Shown here piece by piece: positions 23,993 to 33,000 of a DNA stretch of 64,000 nt; the stretch's first letter is position 1, and each line of letters opens with the position of its first letter. Source of the stretch: Acidobacteriota bacterium (GTDB lineage Bacteria; Acidobacteriota; UBA6911); the NCBI GenBank assembly GCA_016929335.1, contig JAFGIY010000082.1, positions 1 to 64,000 of the forward strand, given 5' to 3'. Under the pieces are notes generated by a model. That model was not told where the DNA came from, made no database searches, and saw only the letters and a list, made by a program, of their open reading frames with translations. Position numbers and translations under genes: made by a program.

Positions 23993-26480
23993 ACTCGTAA
24001 TTCTGGTTGATCCCACCAAGGCCAACCAGTCCATAAAGAGCGTCAATACCAGTATTCTCGGACTGGAACGTCAGGCAGCAGCCTCCTCTGGCGGGATGGC
24101 AAAGGTATGGGAGAAATCTGCCGCGGATGCCGCGAGAGCTACGCATGGCACCAGACGGGCAATGAGGGAAGCCGCGGATGCTGCAGAATTGCTCGGGGCC
24201 CAAATAGGCCTCCGCCTTCCAAGAGAAGTGAGAAAGTTTATCGGCGAGACCAAATTGCTGGGCGCAGCCCTATCCACGGCTTTTAAATTCTCAATTTATA
24301 TTGCTGCTGCGATGACTCTTATAGATTGGATCAAAAATATCGGCGAAAAGCTGGGCTGGTGGGGAGACAAAGCGGAGGAGACGGCCAGGAAAAATGATGA
24401 GCTGACGAGATCAGTGCAGGAACAAAACAGGACGCTTGATGATTACTACACCAATCTGGAGCGCATGCAGCGTGAGCGCGCACTGATCGGCTTATCCGGA
24501 TCTGCAAAAGGCGCGATCGAAGTCAGATATTCTGCTGAGGATGTCAGGAAAGCGAGAGCTGACGTCGAAACATTTCAAGCCAGGGTAAATAAATTAACCC
24601 TGGAGCTGGGAAGAACACAAAAGAGTCGCGTGAAAGGTGGAGCTCCAGAGCTTACCCCGGAATACATTGCAAAAAGCCAGGAGGTAGCCAAAGCAGAAGA
24701 GGCGTTGCTTTCCGCCAGTATGGCGTACGGTGTGACCAGAGAGGCTTATTTATCCAAACAAGCCGAACTCCGGCAGATCCAAAAGGAAGAAGCGGAAAAA
24801 AGCGCGAAAGAAGAAAAGGCGCGTCAAAAAAAGGCGGATGAAGAGTGGCTGCAAGCTCAGGTTGATTTATTCCGGCGCAGATCCGAAACAGAAGCAGCGG
24901 AGCGGGATTTCGCGATCAAGCTTGAGCGAGACGTAAATAAGACCCTGGCCGAAATGAATCAGGCGCAGATGTCCGAGGATGAGCGTCGGTGGAAGGAATA
25001 CTGGGAAAAAAGAAAAGAGGCCGTCCGGGACCTGGCGCGTGAAAATGAAAACATGGTTCTTTCCCAGAGGAGAGCTGCGAAGGACTATCTGGGAGTTCAG
25101 TCGATCGAGTTGCAGCGGCTCGATGAAATGAAAAAGCTGTATGAAGACAACGCCGAAGCAATCGCGCTGATCGAGGAACGAAAAAAGCTGGTTATTATGG
25201 ATACGAACCAGCAGATTGCCCGGGATGCCCAGGATAAATTCGAAAAATCCGCAAACAGAATCGAACACTTCTTTAATCGGGTTTTCCTGCAGGCGAAATC
25301 TTTCAGTGATGTTTGGAAACAGCTGCTGAGTGAACTGGCCAATTATACCGTCAGCTCCGTAGCCAAAATGGTGGCTGCCTGGACCACGGGAATGGGACGC
25401 ATGAGCCCCGCCGGCGCGGCGCCAGGATATGCCGGCGCCGGTGGAATGCTTGGATCCTTTTTCACAGGCAGCGGTGGCGGAGGGAGCACGGCCGCCGGCG
25501 TGACACCTTCGTTTCTCCCAACATCCTCGGGCGGAGGAGGATTGGGCGGCCTGGTAAACGTCGGCGGGATTAAGGACTTTCTGGGCCTCGGCGGAAAAAT
25601 GGTTACAGCGCCAGGTGGAGCGCTCAATATCCCCTTTGGACAATTGGGCCTCGGCGGCAAGCTCTCCGCCATCGGCAAATCCAATGCAGCTCTGGCAGGC
25701 GGCGCAATGCTGGCCATGATGGGGCTGAAACGTGGTGGTCTCTCTGGATTGGGGATGACTACTGCCGGCGGAGCCATGATAGGCTTCAAATTCGGCGGTG
25801 GCCTTGGTGCCGCGATCGGCGCTGGAATCGGAGCGGTAGCGGGCACGATCCGATTGTTTATGAAGAGCGCTGAAGATAAAGCTAAAGCAAAAGTGAAAGC
25901 CACCTATGGAGTCAATATCCCCGACAAGGGTGTGTTGAGTCAGATTGTTGAAATAGCCCGCCAGGGCTTTGGGGGCAATCTCGATATGGCGGTCCGGAGC
26001 GTCCAGGTGGAGGATCTGGTCCGCCTGTATGCAATGACTACCGGTCAGAGCACTCAGGGGATGAGGGCTCAGATGACCGCCGGAATGCTGATGCAATCCG
26101 GCGGCAGTCTGTATCAGCAAAGGCAGTATGTGAATGGCCTGGCGATCGGATCATCCGGCCGGATCCCGATCTTTCATGCCGGTATTGATTTTGTTCCGCG
26201 CGACATGCTGGCCTATCTGGGTCGCGGAGAACGCGTGACGCCGGCGCACGAAAACGCTCTTCCGGGAGCAGGGCTGGATAGCATCGGCAAGGCCGGCGAA
26301 CTGACTACCATAAATATCACCATTCCCGGCGCCAAAAAATTCTTCCAGGATGAAACCGTGAGCGTGGTGGTCAGAAATCCACAAGCCGTACAGAAGGCGT
26401 CGACACTGGCAAACAGAATCAGCTACAACCGGCGGCAATTGACCGCCCTTCAACTCAGCCCAGGAACGATAACAAGCTAA
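23973..26480 (+). CDS. Tape measure protein
   Basis: An 835-residue protein. A helical N-terminus (LVILVDPTKANQSIKSVNTSILGLERQ) is followed by a membrane-like helix near residue 105-120 (AALSTAFKFSIYIAAAMTLIDWI), a long charged coiled coil (about 140-460), and a Gly/Ala-rich hydrophobic region (about 490-640) with repeated GG and LGG, ending in a globular tail. This is the tape measure pattern; residues span the tail lumen and set its length. At roughly 1.5 Angstrom per residue a tail near 120 nm is expected. Confidence 0.92.
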   Translation: MGSSKFELVILVDPTKANQSIKSVNTSILGLERQAAASSGGMAKVWEKSAADAARATHGTRRAMREAADAAELLGAQIGLRLPREVRKFIGETKLLGAALSTAFKFSIYIAAAMTLIDWIKNIGEKLGWWGDKAEETARKNDELTRSVQEQNRTLDDYYTNLERMQRERALIGLSGSAKGAIEVRYSAEDVRKARADVETFQARVNKLTLELGRTQKSRVKGGAPELTPEYIAKSQEVAKAEEALLSASMAYGVTREAYLSKQAELRQIQKEEAEKSAKEEKARQKKADEEWLQAQVDLFRRRSETEAAERDFAIKLERDVNKTLAEMNQAQMSEDERRWKEYWEKRKEAVRDLARENENMVLSQRRAAKDYLGVQSIELQRLDEMKKLYEDNAEAIALIEERKKLVIMDTNQQIARDAQDKFEKSANRIEHFFNRVFLQAKSFSDVWKQLLSELANYTVSSVAKMVAAWTTGMGRMSPAGAAPGYAGAGGMLGSFFTGSGGGGSTAAGVTPSFLPTSSGGGGLGGLVNVGGIKDFLGLGGKMVTAPGGALNIPFGQLGLGGKLSAIGKSNAALAGGAMLAMMGLKRGGLSGLGMTTAGGAMIGFKFGGGLGAAIGAGIGAVAGTIRLFMKSAEDKAKAKVKATYGVNIPDKGVLSQIVEIARQGFGGNLDMAVRSVQVEDLVRLYAMTTGQSTQGMRAQMTAGMLMQSGGSLYQQRQYVNGLAIGSSGRIPIFHAGIDFVPRDMLAYLGRGERVTPAHENALPGAGLDSIGKAGELTTINITIPGAKKFFQDETVSVVVRNPQAVQKASTLANRISYNRRQLTALQLSPGTITS

Positions 26481-26875
26481 TGCCCGGATCAGTTCAAAAT
26501 GCCGCGCCAACAACGGTGCTGCCCTGGAGTCTGTCCAAAGCCTTCACGCATTCCCGGGAATATATCGTGAAGGAAAACGAATATCCCGATGGAACCAGTC
26601 AGCGCGGCCTATTGGTCAGCACAAGTCGAAAACGATGGAATACCTCCAGGAGACTGACAGCGTCCATCCTGGCAAGCTTCCGGACGTTCTACCTGGCGCG
26701 CAAGAGCTGGCTCGAACCGTTCTATTTCTATGATCCATGGGATGCAAATTTTGCCTACGATCCCACAGGGGCATCCTCGACAGGCCGTTATACCGTGCGC
26801 TTTGCGGGCAGCTGGGACCAGATGGTCGGCATGAGACGCGCGGATTGTGAAATCGCGTTAATCGAAATCGCATAA
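26480..26875 (+). CDS. Minor tail protein (distal tail type)
   Basis: A 131-residue protein starting at the tape measure stop. The segment RRLTASILASFRTFYLARKS followed by EPFYFYDPWDANFAYDPTGAS...GRYTVRF is a pattern I recall from gpM/distal tail-like proteins in many prophages. It likely sits between the tube and the tip hub. Confidence 0.7.
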   Translation: MPGSVQNAAPTTVLPWSLSKAFTHSREYIVKENEYPDGTSQRGLLVSTSRKRWNTSRRLTASILASFRTFYLARKSWLEPFYFYDPWDANFAYDPTGASSTGRYTVRFAGSWDQMVGMRRADCEIALIEIA

Positions 26876-26887
26876 GGAGACAAGACA

Positions 26888-27343
26888 ATGGCTGGCATCA
26901 CCAACAGAGGCAAATACAAGTTTCTGGACTGGCTGTTCCGCGGGACTTCGCTGCCGACGAACTTCTACATAGCCCTTGTCACGAGCGCAACCGCGCCCGT
27001 GGCTGACACGAATACCAAGTCGGAGCTGACCGAAATCGTCAACGGAAACGGTTATACAACCGGCGGCATCTCACTCACTAAAAACAGCACGGACTTCGAC
27101 GTACTGACTGAAGACGATGCAAACGATTATTCGCTGGTTCAGCTTAAGGACATCGTCTGGACGGCGTCCGGAGGATCCTTGCCGGCGTCTGGTGGCGGTG
27201 CTCGCTACGCCGTCCTGACCGATGACAATGCTACCCAGGGCAGCCGGCTGATACTGGTTTATTGGGATCTTTCGTCTGATCGGTCCGTAAGCAGCGGGCA
27301 AACGCTGACACTTCAGAATTGCGAAGTCAGGCTCACTGAATAA
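26888..27343 (+). CDS. Virion-associated beta-structured tail protein
   Basis: A 151-residue protein with GGAG before its ATG. It starts ITNRGKYKFLDWLFRGTSLPTNFYIALVT, a motif found in small tail-fibre/tip proteins of siphoviruses, followed by Ser/Thr/Gly-rich strands ending QTLTLQNCEVRLTE. It probably decorates the tip. The exact role is not clear. Confidence 0.55.
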   Translation: MAGITNRGKYKFLDWLFRGTSLPTNFYIALVTSATAPVADTNTKSELTEIVNGNGYTTGGISLTKNSTDFDVLTEDDANDYSLVQLKDIVWTASGGSLPASGGGARYAVLTDDNATQGSRLILVYWDLSSDRSVSSGQTLTLQNCEVRLTE

Positions 27344-27355
27344 AAAGGGGGAATC

Positions 27356-27757
27356 ATGTCGAATGTAATTTCGATCGCCAAAAGGAAAGATGACATCAAT
27401 GGAGTAGCCGATTTTGAGGTCGCCGGATCCGATCTGTACCCAACAATGATCAAAGAGATCAAGGAAGCCCTGGCCAGTGGCAAAGCGCCGGCGAAGTTCC
27501 TCGATACAGACGGCACTCCAAATCCGCTCCGCACATATTGGGGCGAAGCACAGGCAATTGGCGCAAGCAATTTAGACCTGGCTCTCGTTCCATTCAAGGA
27601 AGCCGTAAGCCTGCAGACTGCACAGAAGCAATCGCGCAATACTGCTCTGGAGTGCGCCCGGAAGTGGTTCACGGAGCTGTTGCATCAATCGGTTAAATTT
27701 CAACCGATGCGCCTGCATATCACCACGGATGAAAACCGGACTTTCAGATTGACTTAA
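27356..27757 (+). CDS. Hypothetical tail-region protein
   Basis: A 133-residue mainly helical protein (DLYPTMIKEIKEALASGKAPAKFLD..., EAVSLQTAQKQSRNTALECARKWF). A good ribosome binding site (GGGGG) precedes it. No family recognised; it is co-directional with tail genes and may be an assembly factor. Confidence 0.5.
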   Translation: MSNVISIAKRKDDINGVADFEVAGSDLYPTMIKEIKEALASGKAPAKFLDTDGTPNPLRTYWGEAQAIGASNLDLALVPFKEAVSLQTAQKQSRNTALECARKWFTELLHQSVKFQPMRLHITTDENRTFRLT

Positions 27758-27792
27758 CAAGCCCTGATCCAGGGCAAACAAGAGGGGAATCC

Positions 27793-28128
27793 ATGAAAAG
27801 GATAATATTGGCAGTTTGCCTGTTCTTGTGTATGGCTGGGGCATCCCTTGCTGCTGACATCAAGATAGGATGGAGCCTCCCGGAATTCACATGGGATGAA
27901 TCCACGGTTGTGAGGGTATGGGAAATCATGCCAGACGAGTCCAGGGTTTTTAAAGGAGAAGCCCCGGCACTCAGTCAGGAGATTGTCCTTCATGACTTAA
28001 TCCCCGGCATTCACAGTTTTGTCGCGCGGGCGATTAATGACTGGGAGTCTGATGATAGCAACATTTTGACTACATCTCCTGTCCCAGTTCCTCCAGAAAT
28101 TTTTTTTCAGGTGGTGGTGCCGGACTGA
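27793..28128 (+). CDS. Small exported protein with fibronectin-III-like domain
   Basis: 111 residues with a clear signal peptide (MKRIILAVCLFLCMAGASLAAD, cleavage after the AxA) and GAGGGG 7 nt upstream. The mature part (IGWSLPEF...HDLIPGIHSFVARAINDWESDDSN) resembles one fibronectin type III domain. A secreted protein in the middle of tail genes is unusual: it may alter the lysogen surface, or block receptors against superinfection (inference). It ends in the start of the next gene (TGATG). Confidence 0.6.
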   Translation: MKRIILAVCLFLCMAGASLAADIKIGWSLPEFTWDESTVVRVWEIMPDESRVFKGEAPALSQEIVLHDLIPGIHSFVARAINDWESDDSNILTTSPVPVPPEIFFQVVVPD

Positions 28129-29753
28129 TGGCAAACGACTTCTCCTCAGATTCCAACTGCGTCGCTCTCTGGAGATTTGAGAACGGTGCGCTGATAACGG
28201 ACAGCAAGGGAAATAATGATCTGGGAAGCTCCGGCACTCCTGTCGCCGACACCACCAACTATAAAGAGGGAGCGGCCTCAATAGACATCGAGTCTGGAGA
28301 TAATGATTTTTTATACACCTTGGATTCAAGTCTTGATGCCGGCTTTCCTCTGAAGAACGGCGATACAACCAAGATCATCAGCGGAGCATTTTGGGTGAGG
28401 CTTGAAAGTGCCCCCTCACCGGGATTTTGGAGGTCTGTTTTCGCAAAGTATGAATCCAGCAAAGCAAGCCTGCAAGTTGGATTCAGCTATGCCGGGGCAG
28501 GGCAAGTATATCTGATGTTTCGCCTGGGATATAACAACGGAGCGTCTGAGGAGATTATTACGCATGCCACTGCACTTACTGCTAATGGCTCCACATGGTA
28601 TCACGTTGGCTTCGCTATTCATGGAGTCAACAAAACGATCTTTGCCAGGGTATCAGATTCAATCGGAGCAAAGGTAGGAACCAATATTGAGACGACCTTC
28701 TCGAATGAACTGAATGTGGAAGATGGACGCCTTTGTATTGGCAGGTATTGGGGTTCCACCAGCGGGCAATACGACGGCCTGATTGATGAAGTAGCAATCT
28801 TCAAAGACCTGCTTTCTGAGTCTGAAATCGCCCAGATCGCCGCCGGAACTTATGGAGCATCCGGCGGGGTGCTCGTCACGCCAAGCCCGGCGTCGGCTTC
28901 CGGATCAGGCATCGCTCCGGCAATCATCCTCGGTTCTCTTTCGATTGGACCAAATCCGGCAATAGGCGGCATGGAGGGCATTGCACCTGGTGTTTTGTTG
29001 GGATCACTATCCATTGCACCAGGCGCTGCCCTGGCAGCAGGATCCGCAATCTCGCCATCGGTCATATTGGGATCTTTATTACTTTTGCCCTCTCCTGCAA
29101 TTGCCGCCGCAGCGGTCATTCAGCCTACCGTTGAAGCCGGCGGAAATATTACAGTTTCGCCAGGCCAGGCCTCCGGTGCGGCCACCGGGATTGATCCCGC
29201 GGTATTATTGGGTTCAGTAAGCGTGAGTCCTTCCTGTGCGGCTGGAGCAGCTTCGAGCATAGATCCTGCAATCATCCTGGGCTCTTTGCTTCTCTCCCCT
29301 TCAGCAGCTATTGCGGCCGCGACAGGTATCGACCCGACAGTCCACGCCGGCGAGAATATTGTAGTAATGCCATCGGCAGCTCATGCATCGGCAGCCGGGA
29401 TCAATCCGGATATTGTTCTGGGCTCAATGATCGTCGGGCCCGGAGAGGCAGCAGCCGGAATTTCAGCTATAGATCCGGCAATCATCCTTGGATCCATGCT
29501 TTTTGCTCCCGATGAAGCTTCAATTTCTGTTCTGGCAGTCGATCCAACGATTGTGATGGAATCCTGCCAGGTGGAGCCGGCCGCAGCGATCGCCGCAGCG
29601 TTGGGGATAAATCCGTTTGTAATAGGCGGGTTTATTTATATGGTACCGGAAGATCAGGAATACCGGGTCAAGTTCGATGACCGCATTTTCCAGGTGCCGG
29701 CGGACAACCGCATCTATCAAGTCAGATTCGACAACAGAATTGCTAAAGCATAA
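28128..29753 (+). CDS. LamG-domain protein with about ten hydrophobic repeats (tail fibre)
   Basis: 541 residues. Residues 1-240 are a concanavalin/LamG-like fold (NCVALWRFENGALITDSKGNND, GAFWVRLE, GLIDEVAIFKDLLSESEIAQI), a carbohydrate-binding module type. From about 245 to 500 run about ten imperfect 22-26-residue repeats of the form IDPAIILGSLLLSPSAAIAAA, rich in Ala, Ile, Gly and Pro, which may fold as a beta solenoid shaft. The end has short repeats YRVKFDDRIFQVPADNR. Likely a side fibre or adhesin, though an order with the binding domain first is unusual. Confidence 0.7.
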   Translation: MANDFSSDSNCVALWRFENGALITDSKGNNDLGSSGTPVADTTNYKEGAASIDIESGDNDFLYTLDSSLDAGFPLKNGDTTKIISGAFWVRLESAPSPGFWRSVFAKYESSKASLQVGFSYAGAGQVYLMFRLGYNNGASEEIITHATALTANGSTWYHVGFAIHGVNKTIFARVSDSIGAKVGTNIETTFSNELNVEDGRLCIGRYWGSTSGQYDGLIDEVAIFKDLLSESEIAQIAAGTYGASGGVLVTPSPASASGSGIAPAIILGSLSIGPNPAIGGMEGIAPGVLLGSLSIAPGAALAAGSAISPSVILGSLLLLPSPAIAAAAVIQPTVEAGGNITVSPGQASGAATGIDPAVLLGSVSVSPSCAAGAASSIDPAIILGSLLLSPSAAIAAATGIDPTVHAGENIVVMPSAAHASAAGINPDIVLGSMIVGPGEAAAGISAIDPAIILGSMLFAPDEASISVLAVDPTIVMESCQVEPAAAIAAALGINPFVIGGFIYMVPEDQEYRVKFDDRIFQVPADNRIYQVRFDNRIAKA

Positions 29754-29770
29754 GCCTACAGAGGTGCATC

Positions 29771-30046
29771 GTGCTGACCAAACCTCACGACCCTGATGCA
29801 AAGCTATGGTATGGCGTTAATTGGGAAGATTGGCTGGATGATGGCGTTACGATCGTCACGTCGACCTGGTCCGTCCCAACGGGCGTCACAAAGATATCAG
29901 AGGGGAATACTGATACGCAGTCTGCCGTTAAAGTCTACATTCCTGCCGGCGTAGAAGGCGAGGAATACATCATCACAAACCACATTGTTGCATCTGATGG
30001 CCAGGAAGAAGACCGCTCAATCAAACTGAAAATCCGAGAGAGATGA
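29771..30046 (+). CDS. Small structural tail protein
   Basis: A 91-residue protein with a GTG start and AGAGGTG upstream. The pattern KPHDPDAKLWYGVNWEDWL...STWSVPTGVT...NHIVASDGQEEDRSIKLKI is one I recall in many prophages next to tail-tip genes; the family folds as a single beta sandwich. It overlaps the tip gene start (ATGA). Confidence 0.6.
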   Translation: MLTKPHDPDAKLWYGVNWEDWLDDGVTIVTSTWSVPTGVTKISEGNTDTQSAVKVYIPAGVEGEEYIITNHIVASDGQEEDRSIKLKIRER

Positions 30047-33000
30047 CGGAATACATCGGAAATATTGTAATCCCCGAAATCGTTCCGTCGGGAACCTTCC
30101 CGATAGTCAGCGATTACGGCTATGGCATGTCCCAGAAGCCGCTTGTCGTTGTGCACCGCTTTGGGAGCGCCAACGCCAAAATCGAGCAGCGCTTCTACCT
30201 GGGAAGCGGCGCCAAACGATTCACCGTCCGCCGGGCCGCGATGAATGAGACCCATCGCAAGGCCCTGCGCGACTTCTGGGAAAGCAAATACGGTCCCTAT
30301 GGAGCATTTACATATAACGCTCCGAACGATGACGGGAATGGCACCACCGCATACACCTGCCGTTTTGCCAATGAGCCTCTTTCCTGGGAATACCTGTCTG
30401 ACCAGATTTCCTCTGTCGGGATAACACTGATTGAGATCCCGTCTTCGAACCCCAGCTATACAATCAACTCAACTGTCACGCGCTTCCCTTCCTCGGCTCT
30501 CGAGACAGCCCTTCTCTCGCAGGTCCAGGAAATCTTCCCCCTTATTAAGATTCAGCCAAGGGAATCCGGATATCCGGCCATCTATGTCAGCGATCGCCGG
30601 TGCACGGTCGGAGGCCAGCTATATCAGCCAAGGATCGTTTCCTGGGACGGGATATCTCAGGGAATTTCCGGTGAAGCGGACCAGGCGCAATTCACATTCG
30701 GAAATGCGGACCGGGTCATGCGAGAGCTGGCCAACGATACCGATTTATTCCGCGCCTCGCTCGAGTTCAGTCTGTTCCATGTCGGCACCGGGATAAAGCT
30801 GGATCTATGGAAAGGAGAGATTGTTGAGTGGAGCTTTGACACAGGGCCTGAATTCAGTATCACGGCCGCCGATGGCATCTATGAACTGACACTTCCCTAT
30901 CCTACGCGCAAAATCTCCCGCGCCTGCTGGAAATGCTATAACGACAGCAATGGCTGCCCCTTTTCAACTCAGGGATCCATGGATTACACCCACTTCCCGG
31001 CCGCGAGTCCGGCCTCCTGCGATAAAGGCTATGATACCGGCAACGGTTGTCTGGCACATGGGATGAAGCGGTATTTCGGAGGGATGATTGTCGAACCGCA
31101 GCGGGTACGCATCAAGGACAATTCGACCGGCGTCTGGGGATACGGCCGCTCCAGGATCACAAGCACGTCGATCGTTTCCGATTCTATCTATGACCAGGCC
31201 GTCCCGGAGATCTACACCGACAACGACGCCTGGGTTGACGAGAAGGGCAAAACCCAGGTCGGCATGCCTGTCAACTGCAAGATTGCCGCCGGCCGGGAGG
31301 AGGGCGATTTCTATGCCGCTCTGGGAATTGTCGGAGAGGGTCCCATTGAATACACCATCGGGAATGAAGTCAAAACGATCAAGCTCTTTGGTACAACATA
31401 CCAGTTGCAGCTCCCCAACACGCCGATGCAGCTGCTTGACGGACAGCATAACCACGGCTGGCCAGGCGTCAGCGGTCTGCGGTATGCAACCGGGGTGGAT
31501 CCGGCAAATCCAGGAGATTATTTCTCGATTGGAGCTGTAGGTAAACAGGCCTCCAGCTGGCGCGAGGTGAGTGACGGAACGAGTGTCTGGAAGGACAATT
31601 ACGCCGCCGGCACCGCATTCCTCGAGATAAAGCGCAAGGATGAAAAGGGCGTCCAGCTCAGCTATCCCGTCGATCATCAGATGGTTGCCAACGTCCTGAA
31701 CGGCTTGCAGGGCTGGGTATGGACGGCGCCGGGCTCGCGATCTATGCAGGTTCTGACTAATCCGGTATGGATATGCATCAATATGATGCTGCGCGCTCGA
31801 GGCCTCCGCTTCGCCAGTGCAAGCACAGCTGAGCAATATTTTGACCTCACCGCGGCGATTGCCGCCGCCGCAATTTGTGATGATGAGGTAGAGCCTCTGA
31901 TCGGGACTGAGGACGAAACCCAATTCAAATTCCGGGGCATCCTGCAGGAAGAGAAGCCGCTGCGCGATTGGATCCAGGAAGTCCTGATGAATTGCCTGGG
32001 CTATTTTACAAATGCCTTCGGAAAGATGAAGTTTGGAATCCGCTGCAATTCCTCAGTCATGGAGGCCTTCACCGAAGGAAACATCGTTTTTGAAAGTCTC
32101 AGGCTGTCGTCTCCGAAGCCGTCCTTCAATCATCTGACGGCGAATTTTGCAGACCGGGAGTTTAATTTCTCCGCAAACTCCGTGACCGTTTACGATATGG
32201 ATCACGCGAAGCTGATCGGCGGAGCGACTGCTCCACAGTTTCTCAAATCCAACGTCAACCTGGCCGGCACATGTACCAAGTCCCAGGCAGCGCGCGTCAT
32301 CACCACCAGGCTCCGGGAGGAGCTCGGCGGCATCACGGCCGCCCAGTGGAAAGCAGCTCGTCAGATATCTTTCAAAACAACAGCCCTTGCCTTGAAATCT
32401 GAAGCTGGAATGATCTGTTCAATGACTCACCCGGACATGCCGGATGGAGAAATAAACGGAGAGCCTGAAGAGAATTACGGTGAATTCCGGATCACCGGCT
32501 GGAAGCTGAACGGAGATTATTCGATCGATATTGAAGGCAGGACAACCGTCAATGAGATGTATGACCTGGTCGAAGGTCCGAAGCCGGCCGACGTGGCGGC
32601 CAGCGCCGTCCCTGTAGAGCTTTCGCAGCTGCCCTTCGGCCTGGTATGGCACCCGGACCAGGAGGGCCCGATATCTGGCGATCCTCTTTACGGATCGGAT
32701 GAGAAGACATTCAGCCTCGCCATCTATTACGAGCCGATGTCGGATGAAATGACGCAGCTGAAGCTGATAGCCACAGGAAAGCTCCCGGTCAATGAATTCA
32801 TCGCCAGCACCCCTTCCCCGAGGATCGGCAGCTGCACAAGCCAGGCAACCGGGGGAACGATCGAGGGAAGCCGCGATTACTACTTTGTTGTGTGCGCCCG
32901 GGATGCAAACGGCAAATACACGCTCCCCTCTAATGTCGTTGCCGTGCGCCCGGCTGCCGGCAGCACAAACAAAATTACCCTTACAGATATCGTCTGGCCA

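Noticed and set aside
24867-26120. Long open frame (417 codons) on the minus strand inside the tape measure gene
   Set aside because: Antisense shadow of a biased coding sequence; no ribosome binding site and composition rich in His, Gln and Cys without any domain.
28870-29640. CRISPR or satellite-like DNA repeat
   Set aside because: Repeats are protein-level, imperfect and keep the reading frame of the fibre gene.
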